Source: CAWARU01 sp963805795 (GTDB lineage Bacteria > Pseudomonadota > Gammaproteobacteria > UBA6186 > Azoamicaceae). Taken from it: a stretch of 64,000 nucleotides of DNA. The DNA is taken from the NCBI GenBank assembly GCA_963805795.1, contig CAWDVG010000001.1:124001-188000 (forward strand), written 5' to 3'. Shown in pieces: positions 56,001 to 64,000 of this stretch. A program made the position numbers and the translations under genes. Within the stretch, counting starts at the first letter, position 1. The number at the start of each line of letters is the position of its first letter. The notes beneath the pieces were generated by a model that had not been told where the DNA came from, did no database searches, and worked only from the letters and a program-made list of their open reading frames with translations.

Positions 56001-58108
56001 ATCAAGATAATAAATGGGTTGATGAACTTTTGAAAACCTGTCATGAAGAGGAAATGACATATATGGGATGGAATCCGCTTCATATTACAGCGGGTAATAA
56101 TAATTTAGCTTTAGTAGAGTCTTTATGCTCACGTTACCCAAAATGGGCTAATATGCAAAACCCCTTTAAAGAAAACCCATTAATGTTTGCAGCCAATGAG
56201 ATGATTGCAGATAAGCTTCTTCTTGCAGGAGCGGCCATCAATATAGGGGAAGACGGTGGTACTCCTTTAAATAAGGCAATAAAATGCTTAAACTTGAAAT
56301 TGGTTAAATTTTTGATGGAAAAAGGTGCGATTCCGAATGACTATTCCCTCTATACTGCAGCAGAAACTGGCAATGTTGCAATTGCCAAATTAATTGTTGA
56401 AAATAGTTCTTATGCCGAAAAAGAAAAGCAAGATTGTCTGCCAGAAGTTCTTCAAAAGAATAAAGATAAAATTCTAAATAGCAAAACTTACAGCTATAAA
56501 CAAGCTATTCACGCAGCCTCAAGCAATGGACATGTAGAGATGTTGCAATATTTGGTTTCTTTAGGTGCTGATATAAATGTTTCGGATGTGAATGGTGATT
56601 TGCCTTTGCACGTTGCTGTTCGTAATAATCGTGATAATGTTGTTGTCGATATTGTTCGAAGACCTGGCGTTAAAATTAAGGCAAGCAATCATCAAAATAA
56701 AATCGCCTTTGATTTAATAGATGAAAAAACCGCGGCCGAAGCTAAGCAAAAAAATGAAGCGTCTGCGGATCATTTGTCGGTTGCGTTATATCAGTTTCAG
56801 GCTTTCGCCAAACAACCTAAATTAGATTTCATGAATTCTCTAAAACAACATTTCTTTTGTGCTATTCGTGCAGGAGATAAAACTGTGGCTGCAGCCTGCT
56901 TAAAATTTGATCCTAAATTAGACATCAATGATAATGTCTCCCCATTTTCTCACAATCCATTGCATGAAGCCATCTTGAATGATGGTAAAATCATGTTTGA
57001 TTTTCTGATGACACTACCTAATATTGATGTAAACGCCGCTGCAGAGAGCAATGAAGGCCCTATTCATTTCGCAATCATTAAGCAAGATATGTACAAGCTA
57101 ACTATGCTATTAAAGCACCCAAATATTAAGATTAATGTTAAAGGCGATTTCGATGACACTCCTTTGCATGAAGCTGTTACGCGGAAAAACGAAGCGGCCG
57201 CGATTGCTCTACTTGAAAGGCCTGAGATTGATTTAACCATTAGAAATAAACGTGGCCAATTAGCTAAAGATCTTAAATTTGATATTTTAGAATCAGAGGA
57301 GTCGCGGGATGCACATGCTAGGATTGTGAAGTTAATAAGGGATAGGGAAAAGGGCATGCTTACTGAGGGCGCACTTGCAAATGCTAGACTGGCAGCAGTC
57401 CCTAGCGACCATAAACAAGTTAATGATTCACGCAGTCCATCTTATGACAACAAGTTGGTTAAGGAAAATATAGAACAAACTAAAACCGTAGCAGAACCAG
57501 TTGCAAGAACTTCTATTGCAAAAACCATAACCAAGTTAAAGACAACATGCAATGCTGAATCGAAATTGGCTTTATTTAATTTTTTACAGAACACCTTAGA
57601 AAGCGAAATGCAGTCCATTAGCCAGATATATGGATCGATGTGCGAGAATTTAATGTATGAACTTAAAGTGAAGTTTAAAAAGGGAAAAAAATACGAGGAT
57701 AAGGGCCCAACATTCTATCGTAGAATACAAGAAACCCGTAACGATTTGACCACGAGATATAACAAGTTATCTTGTAGCCCATATAATCCAAGTCAATCTA
57801 ATTTAGAAACTTTGGAAAACTTAAGAAATGATATCATGGAATATTTGGAAGAAGTTTTTCAAAACGCAGAGAGCGCTATCAAAAACCAAGCAGTCTTTCA
57901 AGCTATATTTCCAAAAAATACAATGAAGTATGAAAAAATGCGTTCTGAGATGGAGACTAATCCGTCTCAATCTAGAACAGCAAAAGAAATCTTTTTAATT
58001 GGTTGTTATAAACCAGCAGGAAAGGGTACATTATTACAGGATTTTGCAAATGCCCCAATGTCTATGTGTAATAAAGTTCTCTTAAGTTCCATTTTTAAGT
58101 TTCTATAG
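53066..58108 (+). CDS. Giant ankyrin protein with possible permuted papain-like centre, effector candidate (1680 aa)
   Basis: ATG 53066 is chosen because GGGGAAAGG lies at 53053-53061. Two ankyrin blocks flank the middle: residues about 35-370 (variants of GxTxLHxL, e.g. EGNTYLHIIAKN, DSILHLLFK) and about 1000-1430 (GWNPLHITAGNN, QAIHAASSNGHVEMLQYLV, TPLHEAVTRKN). The middle holds GHAISIVISGG (H737), CNRGG (N753) and SQSVGNCGWAS (Q817, C822, W824). These look like the His, Asn, and Gln-Cys-Trp parts of papain with the His/Asn half first, i.e. circularly permuted. The C-terminal 200 residues are coiled. No N-terminal export signal is seen; it is a probable effector by inference. Confidence 0.85.
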   Translation: MKTEAVKALLEKSYFEYNKLIDLLTKEGFEITSLTEEGDTILQVLFQCNLKHKFVNELVAALLKLKLDVNHANAKNETGFDLLLKAMPWDSDKITEELLLKGLDVNHIDSEGNTYLHIIAKNFTSDSNKIALILVQNNIRPIYLDSLPFNKEGDNFLHVLFRKKEGSDVLELVAALEKRKPDIKKLNINQRNKQGDTCFDVLFKNISYEGPAITEKLLALGLEVGCKDSEGKTYLHKLIQSLDRREALMAALIIKAMPDPLMPNNDGDSILHLLFKRSSANNYYVSDILKALENKKIDINCINRNQETCCDILLNNICSNSDEIFHKLIKLGLDVDRKDASGNSYLHKIPLKVNYSFSEVAAILIDAMKDPFSKNTAGKTPLEIWLEYSCKLAITHCYDGNINTIINSFVVKANKVGIEVIFDIIKNPHVDPDVKRRLLESKGHDFSIKDKDGHNLFYVVLDFLLLDEKHLYTTMKDFFKRCSSQNVDLYEKDKEGKIFLFKILQSNLDVFAKNIILNNFFSVFKFDFSRKIDGKPIFEGIDMSAVLPDSLLDALCKDVKLFSDNAFLCKFKHYCKKEKSYEKIYLMFSALSNDPKMIDERMKAVEDEFFNHYESSEELDTRMLGHRFSLKGSLTYIAVDQKEMREVVLTGMSHQRSVPVFYSALHAFTSQIDIQSSPALKNRFAAITDIVRKSLRYFNLTQRFNSLEEKTKNEIFEQWLNDCKQDISIIYTGYPGHAISIVISGGTTLYRCNRGGCSNINDIVEQYTITNPKVLTVEVLKKIILEDDRETNKVYIQNELHSLLGLKLINIIKGKSQSVGNCGWASKKAGLRALIHASLSRNLNLKSKAELEAVLKSDYKKWSSFDKTAFFDYYLKKYAQHSVLPAVLRRMLCTHYDPKNEKDMALGTKVITILKSLPRFEESYTEFLIYHWALGLANKKKEQEQFILFLKNFNIDLLNLEWSSSQIPKQVKLFQALINQDNKWVDELLKTCHEEEMTYMGWNPLHITAGNNNLALVESLCSRYPKWANMQNPFKENPLMFAANEMIADKLLLAGAAINIGEDGGTPLNKAIKCLNLKLVKFLMEKGAIPNDYSLYTAAETGNVAIAKLIVENSSYAEKEKQDCLPEVLQKNKDKILNSKTYSYKQAIHAASSNGHVEMLQYLVSLGADINVSDVNGDLPLHVAVRNNRDNVVVDIVRRPGVKIKASNHQNKIAFDLIDEKTAAEAKQKNEASADHLSVALYQFQAFAKQPKLDFMNSLKQHFFCAIRAGDKTVAAACLKFDPKLDINDNVSPFSHNPLHEAILNDGKIMFDFLMTLPNIDVNAAAESNEGPIHFAIIKQDMYKLTMLLKHPNIKINVKGDFDDTPLHEAVTRKNEAAAIALLERPEIDLTIRNKRGQLAKDLKFDILESEESRDAHARIVKLIRDREKGMLTEGALANARLAAVPSDHKQVNDSRSPSYDNKLVKENIEQTKTVAEPVARTSIAKTITKLKTTCNAESKLALFNFLQNTLESEMQSISQIYGSMCENLMYELKVKFKKGKKYEDKGPTFYRRIQETRNDLTTRYNKLSCSPYNPSQSNLETLENLRNDIMEYLEEVFQNAESAIKNQAVFQAIFPKNTMKYEKMRSEMETNPSQSRTAKEIFLIGCYKPAGKGTLLQDFANAPMSMCNKVLLSSIFKFL

Positions 58109-58232
58109 TAGCATTTTCATCTGTGTGCTTTGATATAGGAATACGTTAGGCTGGCCTTCTTTTTCTACGAGGCTCATCTTTGAGCTATTTGCCTATTATG
58201 ATAATATAACAGCAAGTCATTATAAGTCTCTT

Positions 58233-58308
<76 letters not shown>

Positions 58309-58689
58309 ATTAAATCAATAGGTTAAGATTGTTATCTTGGTTTGAAAAAAAATGTGTCGAACATATGTCGAAATTATCAAACTTTGGATTGTGTTTTACT
58401 GTAGTTATTGATTTGTGTTGTCTAGATTTATGCTATCTAACTTGATTGATTTTCTATAGGTATGTCATAATTATTGTATTTCCAATAAATCGGGCTTGTA
58501 AGACTATTTTCGGGTAGCAGCTCCTGGCAACAAGTCTTGCAAGTTGCCTAAGAGTTTAGATGAGATTTCATTTCAAATAATGCGGTCTTTACTTTTTTGA
58601 GGGAACGGGTATAGATAGCTTCCACTGGGTTATCCCAACTGTAAATTGTTGTAGAGTTTATCTATGCATAAAAAAATCTGCATGGTCAT
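58309..58689. other. Non-coding stretch downstream of tRNA-Thr
   Basis: There is no gene. It begins with a pair of TGTCGAA repeats (around 58350-58370) in a TGTCGAACATATGTCGAA context, as might be expected of a recombinase or regulator site at an element edge. Confidence 0.4.
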
Positions 58690-60309
58690 TTAGTCAGCCT
58701 TCGCTTTTTTTATTTTGACTAGACCATTAGAAGTTATACTAACCTCATCAGATTCTGGTTTAACCTTACAACATGAACCCCTTCCTCTCATTCTATCGAA
58801 GTTGTAAACCAAAGCAGTTTGCGGGGTCATTAAAGAAGCGTAAGTATCAAAGTCAAGAGTAACTTGTTTGTCATGTAAATCTTTCAGGCTTCTTTCAGGT
58901 TCAAATCGATTTTCTCCCGTCATCCGTTCTATTTCATACCCCTCATGAAATAATAAATTCAGCAACCCTATTTCATTTCCTAAATGTCCTGCCCCTATAA
59001 CAATTAAACCTTTATTATATTGTGACAATAACCTTTTAAGTTTTGGCAACCAATTAATATTACGACTATTTATTGATACTCTGCTCCCATCTAGGAAAAA
59101 CCCAAATTTTTCTAATTGATCGCTTTGATCCTCTTCATTTCTTTTTTTATTTTCAACATCACCTTTCTTTTTTACATCGGCGTCCACTAACTGTCCAACA
59201 ATTCCGTTAGAATACGTTTCAAGCGTTTGATAGGCATCCTTCCTAATATCTTCCAACTCCCCTATAGGATTAACTTGATCTTGTGCTTTCGGCAATACGA
59301 TATCTAATATTCTCTTAACTTCATTAGGATTTAGCTTTGCTACTCTATCCAATCCATAAGCATGAAACACTTCTTTAATTGTTTCTAACCCATGACAAGT
59401 TAAAGGTACGCAGCGGCGTATTCGCTCACATGTACCATCTATTCCCTCAGATTGGAAAACCTGTGGTCTACTTATATTAAATAAAGCATCAATCATAGCA
59501 AAACTCAACCATGCGCCAGGAGGCATGAAGCCAGCCAGGAAGTTAAGTATGGATCCCCAAGCAGGAGATCTTTTTTCAAAGTGTTCCATTCCTTTGTTTA
59601 CAATATAAGCCAACTCTTTATCAGTTTCTGGATTAAGATACCAAGGACAAACCACCCCTTTTAATATAGAAATAGAAATAAAATATTTAGTAAGTTTTAA
59701 AATGAAAAATATATCAAGGGAATTATTTTCTTGCAGTGATTCTTTTGCCATGAAAGCGTCTGGAGCCACTAATAACTGATTAACTTTACTCTTAACAAAC
59801 TCAGGCAAATTTTCGAATGGGACATGATGATGAGTACCCAAAATATAAAATTGTCTTGCTTTGTCTTTCGTCATTACTCTAAAAAAATCTGGACGGTTAA
59901 TCTTATATTTTCCCTTTAGATACGTTGATATTTCCATTCTTATCTTTTCTATTTCACGAGGATCAGGCGGTGTTTTCATAATGAGTGTTTTTTCTAATTC
60001 TGCTTTCCTCTCCGCAGTAATGTCTTTTGTTTTTTCTTGAGCTAACAACCCCACATAGTTCTTACGAGCTTCAAAAACAGTAGGAATTAACCCAGCTGAT
60101 ACTAGACCTCCAGAAAGAAATGTTAAGCCTTGCCCGTAAATTATGTCGATCATCCCCACAGCTGCTGTTGCAACTGTAAAGTATGCCGTCATAAACTTCT
60201 CACGATCGCCTGGGTTCGCTAAAGCAGTTAAAGTTCCCTTTACAGATGTATAAGTAGCAACTGCGGCTGTTTTAGTATAGAAGTACATTTTTTGTATTGT
60301 GCTGAACAT
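58690..60309 (-). CDS. TraB/GumN (TIKI)-family membrane protein (539 aa)
   Basis: GGAGGG precedes the ATG. Two hydrophobic helices lie within residues 40-85 (FTVATAAVGMIDIIYG, FLSGGLVSAGLIPTV). The TraB/GumN fold is marked by YILGTHHHVPFENLP and FMAKESL. It ends with RNINWLPKLKRLL and LIVIGAGHLGNEIGLLNLL, the GxGHL hallmark of the C-terminal half. Family members include the TIKI metalloproteases, with these His residues near the metal. A hydrophilic insert (KKKGDVENKKRNEEDQ) and a Cys-Cys near the end (GSCCKV) are specific to this protein. Activity and target are unknown. Confidence 0.75.
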   Translation of the reverse strand: MFSTIQKMYFYTKTAAVATYTSVKGTLTALANPGDREKFMTAYFTVATAAVGMIDIIYGQGLTFLSGGLVSAGLIPTVFEARKNYVGLLAQEKTKDITAERKAELEKTLIMKTPPDPREIEKIRMEISTYLKGKYKINRPDFFRVMTKDKARQFYILGTHHHVPFENLPEFVKSKVNQLLVAPDAFMAKESLQENNSLDIFFILKLTKYFISISILKGVVCPWYLNPETDKELAYIVNKGMEHFEKRSPAWGSILNFLAGFMPPGAWLSFAMIDALFNISRPQVFQSEGIDGTCERIRRCVPLTCHGLETIKEVFHAYGLDRVAKLNPNEVKRILDIVLPKAQDQVNPIGELEDIRKDAYQTLETYSNGIVGQLVDADVKKKGDVENKKRNEEDQSDQLEKFGFFLDGSRVSINSRNINWLPKLKRLLSQYNKGLIVIGAGHLGNEIGLLNLLFHEGYEIERMTGENRFEPERSLKDLHDKQVTLDFDTYASLMTPQTALVYNFDRMRGRGSCCKVKPESDEVSITSNGLVKIKKAKAD

Positions 60310-60749
60310 TAACCAACCCTCCTGAATGCCATTATATATTTTGGCTAATAATGATTCTCAATTTTCTGTAAAACTTAAAATTTGAAAGATTATAACAAAC
60401 TAACTTATAATCTTGCAAGAGCTATGTGCTAGCCTATGGCTACCCATTATGTATTTGCACTCAATTACAGATTGTCATGGAACAGATGACAGTCCATTGT
60501 CAATCGTGTTAACCAATCTTGAATATGCACACAAAAGGAGATATCTTGTCGCATGACTTAAGAACCAGTGAATTACACCCTCTCTATGCATATATCAATC
60601 AATAATCATGGGCTATTTGTGTCATCCATGGTATCGGATATTGATTACCCAACCGAGCGTTGTATGAAAAGGGTAACCAAAAATCATAATAATCAGGTTA
60701 GCGTCCTCAGTGGTAAAATCTACCATATTATCACCTGATCCTCACCTGC
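60310..60749. other. Non-coding stretch
   Basis: No gene is seen. A weak imperfect inverted repeat (GATTGTCATGGA and TCCATTGTCAATC) lies near 60470-60506, too imperfect to call. Confidence 0.35.
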
Positions 60750-61214
60750 TTAACAGGCATCAATAAAAGCTTTAATTTCATCTAAATGCTTAGATATAAT
60801 TTCTGGCTCAGGGCGCGGAAAGTCGTCTGTTAATAAGGCTATCGCTGGGCTCCTAGGAAGAAGGGTGGAGATGCTCTTTATGTCAATGCCTTCATTTTCT
60901 AGGTATGTTATCCAGGCCCAATGTATCTTAAGCATTTCATCCAGTAATATCTTATATTCTTTTGGTCTACTATCATCTATAACAATACAATAGATGGTTA
61001 ATAACGAAAGTTTATATTCGATGGATAGTGCCACATCCAAAATACGTTCAAATTTGTCTCTAAAAATAGGATCTGGCAGAATATATGATTTCCGGGAGCA
61101 ACTTTGAAGTAATCGTCTAACCTCTGACTGGTCATCTCTACCTAATGCTTCGAAAGTGGCAATGAGTCTTTGTTGGGTAGAGAGATATTGATAATCTGTC
61201 AATTTGATATTCAT
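60750..61214 (-). CDS. Hypothetical protein of the element (154 aa)
   Basis: It starts within the stop of the DUF5681 gene (ATGA overlap), so it is translationally coupled. Predicted all-helical, e.g. TQQRLIATFEALGRDDQSEV and LDEMLKIHWAWITYLENEG. No family is recognised. The coupling suggests a function with the DUF5681 protein. Confidence 0.65.
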   Translation of the reverse strand: MNIKLTDYQYLSTQQRLIATFEALGRDDQSEVRRLLQSCSRKSYILPDPIFRDKFERILDVALSIEYKLSLLTIYCIVIDDSRPKEYKILLDEMLKIHWAWITYLENEGIDIKSISTLLPRSPAIALLTDDFPRPEPEIISKHLDEIKAFIDAC

Positions 61215-61640
61215 GGCTTCCTCCTCCTCATAGCATGTTCCAAAGCTTCAAGACGATCTTTGAGGTTTGTGACCTCGATGACATGAGCGATATTAACAAT
61301 GGTAGTTACCATTTGAGACGCGGTATCCGGAGATAAAGCTCCTTCTGCAGCGGCTTTTACGAAAGTTTCTGCAATTTTATCTAAATCTGCATTCTGTGGT
61401 AAGTCTATCAAGATAGATGCCGACTGAGCTTTTAAGGGAGGACTGACGCGCTCGAGTATTAATCTACAGGCTTGCAGATCGCCTGCAAGTGCAGCTTTTG
61501 TGATCACCTCAACCACAGCCATAGAATGGGCTGCAAGTTTTTTGCGAATTTCGGTACTTTCGCTACTGGGTCTCCCAGTAGGATTGCCACTGTTACCAGG
61601 CAGGAATTGTCCATTTTGATCTCAGTTTATCATTGGCCAT
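61211..61640 (-). pseudogene. DUF5681 protein, frameshifted near its start
   Basis: The main frame from Met 61522 is only the C-terminal part (about 103 aa: VVEVITKAALAGDLQACRLI, VEVTNLKDRLEALEHAM). Immediately upstream in that frame is the DUF5681 hallmark GQFLPGNSGNPTGRPSS, which lies behind a stop with no ATG. The expected start is ATG 61640 (MANDKLRSK) in another frame, with AAGG upstream. One extra A in the A-run at 61614-61617 would restore MANDKLRSKNGQFLPGNSGN. DUF5681 proteins are common in phages and conjugative elements, of unknown function. It is either a pseudogene or a base-calling slip. Confidence 0.75.
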
Positions 61641-61670
61641 CCTTTTTTGAACTATTGAGCACACAATACG

Positions 61671-61714
61671 CACAATACACAAAAAAGATATAATTTCGAT
61701 TTTTGTGTATTGTG
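61671..61714. repeat. Perfect 15-bp inverted repeat between element genes
   Basis: CACAATACACAAAAA (61671-61685) pairs with TTTTTGTGTATTGTG (61700-61714), with a 14-nt loop. It precedes the DUF5681 gene and follows the DUF3987 gene, and could be a terminator or an operator. Confidence 0.65.
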
Positions 61715-61757
61715 TGAATTATGTGCATAGGTTTAATTATATTCAGCATAATATTTG

Positions 61758-63362
61758 TTACTTTTCCTCGTAAAAATCGGGCCGAACTAGGGCGGTTGGA
61801 GATCCGGGCCTACCTGGTCCCTTTATTGTGGGTCTTATGATTCTGATATAACCGCATTCTTCCAAAATACTTAGAGCTTCATAAATACGGTCCATGTTTT
61901 GCAAATTACGCATAGAAGTGAAAACATCTCTGGCAGTGAACTGGGTTAATTTTCTGCGATGGATCCAATGTAGTATTCGTTTCGCGCCAAGCATTGGCGG
62001 TGATGCATCCATCATATCAATGGCTGCTAAACTATGTTGTGAAATAACATTCATTATCTCTAAAGCTTCATTAATCGTTTCCAGGCTTATCGGAACCTCC
62101 CAGGGTTTTGCATGTGCATATTTTATGGCATGAAGTATCCCAGCGATTCTTGCGGCTGCACCAGGGGCTTTCCCTGCCCAGTCTGTAAAGTATTCCATAT
62201 CCTGGCTAGGTAGCATCCTAGATTCAATATTTATAGCAAACTCATGTAACCGAGCTCTTGCTTCATAACTTAGCTGTAGGACATAAAATTGTTTATTACC
62301 GCTTTTAGCTTTTGAGCATTTCCAAGCTAGCATGGCTCTTACACCGTCTTCATATGCTGCAATAATGTGTTCGGGAACACATGTAGTCTGGAGAGTTCTA
62401 TAGCCCAACGGAGAAGTTGGTAGTAAATATAAGAAACGTCCTAATAATCCTCGACCACGAAAACTCGGTTTTGAACCCAAGCTACGCAATACTTCTGGTT
62501 GTGGACACAGTACAATGGTCAATAGAGGATTATGAAGGAGAACCGGTGGACGGCTTCCTCAATCCACTCTTTCTGCATCACCGCTATGTGCTTTTAAAAC
62601 CAAGTCTAGGTTTGAGATTTTATTAGAATAGCGACCCTGTAGTAATTCAAATATCCCTGCCTCAGAGGACAACCAAGCCATGCATTCTTCTTGTTCGTGA
62701 AGCATGCTACCTAATTTCTCAGGAGTTGCATCCGATGTCCACAATTGAGGGACAGTTGGTATTTTTGGCAAATTAGCTTCTAATTCTGCAGCCTGTCTTT
62801 CCAAATTTTTGGCGATGGTAGGATCTTTGGCTTTGGCAGCTTGGATTCGATATTCATTTAACCTAGCTTCCATCATTTTTCGCTCGTTAGAGAGACGTTT
62901 TATTTCTGGCTCTACTCTCTTAAATTCATCACGCTCCCAATCTAAAAGTGGCTGAGTAGCAGATTTTTGTACTGCACTCTTCCTGTTACCCGGCGGTAGT
63001 GCTACTGCAAGCCATAAATTACAGGGTTCAGAATAATTTGGGTCTACCATAACTCGTAAGCAGCGTGCAGCAGCTGCAGAACAACTGCCAAGAATCATTC
63101 CCATGGGGAGCTCAAATGGTACCTCATGTGATTGTGAGAGAGCTCTAGCATATTCCCAAGCCCAGCCAGTTAATTTTGCTGGACTAATGGCTGGAAGATT
63201 TAGTTTGTCTAAGGGGATTAATTTAGGCCATTCTTCTATAGATACATCATAAGAACCCCCATTTTTTCCGTTTTTTATCAATTGATTTTTTATGGAATTT
63301 TCAATAGTGGATTGGACGGCATCAAGTCCATGAATTTTTGCAATATCATTAAAGTCTTTCAT
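61758..63362 (-). pseudogene. DUF3987 helicase-like protein, interrupted by one stop codon
   Basis: Both pieces are in the same frame. The first (267 aa, from Met 63362) has GWAWEYARALSQS, AVALPPGNRKSAVQ, a Walker-like region, and ends LKAHSGDAERVD. TGA at 62559-62561 follows, then the frame runs on through GSRPPVLLHNPLLTIVLCPQP, GRGLLGRFLYLLP and an end at 61758. A CGA-to-TGA change is the simplest explanation. DUF3987 proteins are replication helicase/primase-like factors of phages and mobile elements. It overlaps the TOPRIM gene by 14 bp. Confidence 0.82.
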
Positions 63363-64000
63363 TTTGTACCCCTGATGTAGGTATGGCCACTATTCCTTTA
63401 ACAGCATTTGCAGCTTCGATTGCCTTTGTTAATCCAGGATTGCCAACCGTTTCATAGTCGTTGTCTGCACATAAGACCAAACAGAAATTTGGAAAAATAG
63501 AGCGCATCTTTTTGGCTACATGGAGCAAGTTTCCAGCGGAGAATGTTATTGCAACTGGGTAACCTGTTGCTTCATAAATCGTTGCACCAGTGGCATAGCC
63601 TTCTGCAATGCAAAGAATAGATGGGTTATTGTTTAGGTTCCCAATGCTGTGGTAACAACCCTTAACTTGGCCTCCTTTCAGGAAACGTTTTGTTCCATTG
63701 GGAGAAATAAACTGCAGGGAGTGGAGTTCACCTCCAATTCTCAGTGGTATTATTAGTGTGTCCCTAGTTGTTTGCTTAAGACCATAGGCTTTGATCCCTT
63801 TAGCTTTCAGGTATTGATGATTTGATGAAGCCTTCCTTGCTTGTTTCCAAATGTTTTTGGCTACCTTTTTAGCATGAGAGCGACTTTTTTCCGTAAATTG
63901 CTTCATATTTGTTTGATTTGGTAGGTAATTCGAGCTTCTATATTGGCTGGGGGAGCTATTTTGTTTGACGCGTCCAACAATATAAAGGTCAGAAGAAAAA
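63349..64000 (-). CDS. TOPRIM-domain primase-like protein, partial (5' end outside)
   Basis: The frame is open to the right edge, so the first Met at 63906 is not the proven start. The readable part (from about MKQFTEKSRSHAKK) carries a zinc-less TOPRIM primase: YLKAKGIKAYGLKQ, LHSLQFISPNGTKRFLKGG, ILCIAEGYATGATIYEATG (the glutamate of TOPRIM) and LCADND (the DxD). Such proteins make primers for phage and plasmid replication and are encoded beside DUF3987 helicases, as here. Confidence 0.8.
   Translation of the reverse strand, partial: FSSDLYIVGRVKQNSSPSQYRSSNYLPNQTNMKQFTEKSRSHAKKVAKNIWKQARKASSNHQYLKAKGIKAYGLKQTTRDTLIIPLRIGGELHSLQFISPNGTKRFLKGGQVKGCYHSIGNLNNNPSILCIAEGYATGATIYEATGYPVAITFSAGNLLHVAKKMRSIFPNFCLVLCADNDYETVGNPGLTKAIEAANAVKGIVAIPTSGVQNERL

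Larger units (their letters stand above)
58309..64000. mobile_element. Putative integrated element next to tRNA-Thr (right end outside)
   Basis: After the tRNA all genes run on the minus strand and include DUF5681, DUF3987 and a TOPRIM primase, a combination usual in prophages and integrative plasmid-like elements. Two of them are broken. No integrase and no second copy of the tRNA 3' end (attR) are visible here, so the island is inferred. Whether the TraB/GumN gene belongs to it is uncertain. Confidence 0.4.

Noticed and set aside
60470..60506. Inverted repeat in the gap after the TraB/GumN gene
   Set aside because: Too imperfect and without a T tract; not called a terminator.

Overview
The window is AT-rich DNA with a standard genetic code. 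It carries a gammaproteobacterial core (MutH, RadA, Ung, EttA, LysA, RecD2, SSB, UvrA, PBP1C with an alpha-2-macroglobulin, type IV pilin). These genes are interleaved with very large ankyrin, Sel1, coiled-coil and cysteine-rich proteins of the kind host-associated bacteria secrete. MutH narrows the host to Gammaproteobacteria that use Dam-directed mismatch repair. The mix of housekeeping genes and giant eukaryote-like proteins suggests an intracellular member of the Legionellales (Legionella, Coxiella or Berkiella-like). That placement is inference; no 16S or other phylogenetic marker is present.

Layout, left to right. 1-9.3 kb: the uvrA / MFS / ssb neighbourhood. uvrA is frameshifted three times close together. 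A 1301-residue ankyrin protein, an outer-membrane barrel and a His-rich secreted protein sit between uvrA and the MFS gene. 9.3-16.5 kb: a transposon-like unit with three tandem tyrosine recombinases and a small coiled-coil TnpC-like protein (Tn554 / recombinase-trio architecture). Two translationally linked or closely spaced cargo genes follow: a membrane-anchored protein and a DUF2971 protein. A long inverted repeat ends the unit. 16.7-20.3 kb: a gene-poor stretch, then a HipBA-type toxin-antitoxin operon with three palindromic operators around a recognisable promoter, and a secreted phospholipase-C-like protein. This block is flanked by 46-48 bp direct repeats.

20.4-37.4 kb: an ankyrin-type protein with an unknown N-terminal domain, lysA, the A2M-PBP1C pair, a secreted Sel1-repeat protein with a cysteine-rich insert, an MFS transporter and radA. 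37.4-50 kb: a 1212-residue coiled-coil protein, mutH, ung, a DUF4124 protein, recD2, a cysteine-rich protein, a RAYT-type transposase that has lost its catalytic motifs, and ettA. 50-58 kb: vapBC with an operator that overlaps its promoter, an RMD1/DUF155 membrane protein, a small lipoprotein, a type IV pilin, and a 1680-residue ankyrin protein with a possible circularly permuted papain-like centre.

58.2-64 kb: a tRNA-Thr(CGT), then a strand switch to a TraB/GumN-family membrane protein and a decaying mobile-element module: DUF5681 (frameshifted), DUF3987 (in-frame stop) and a TOPRIM primase that runs off the right edge. The most interesting points are the recombinase-trio cargo pair, the permuted papain-like centre of the last ankyrin protein, the catalytically dead RAYT with a DnaA-like tail, and the paired HEPN-like motifs in the first ankyrin protein.
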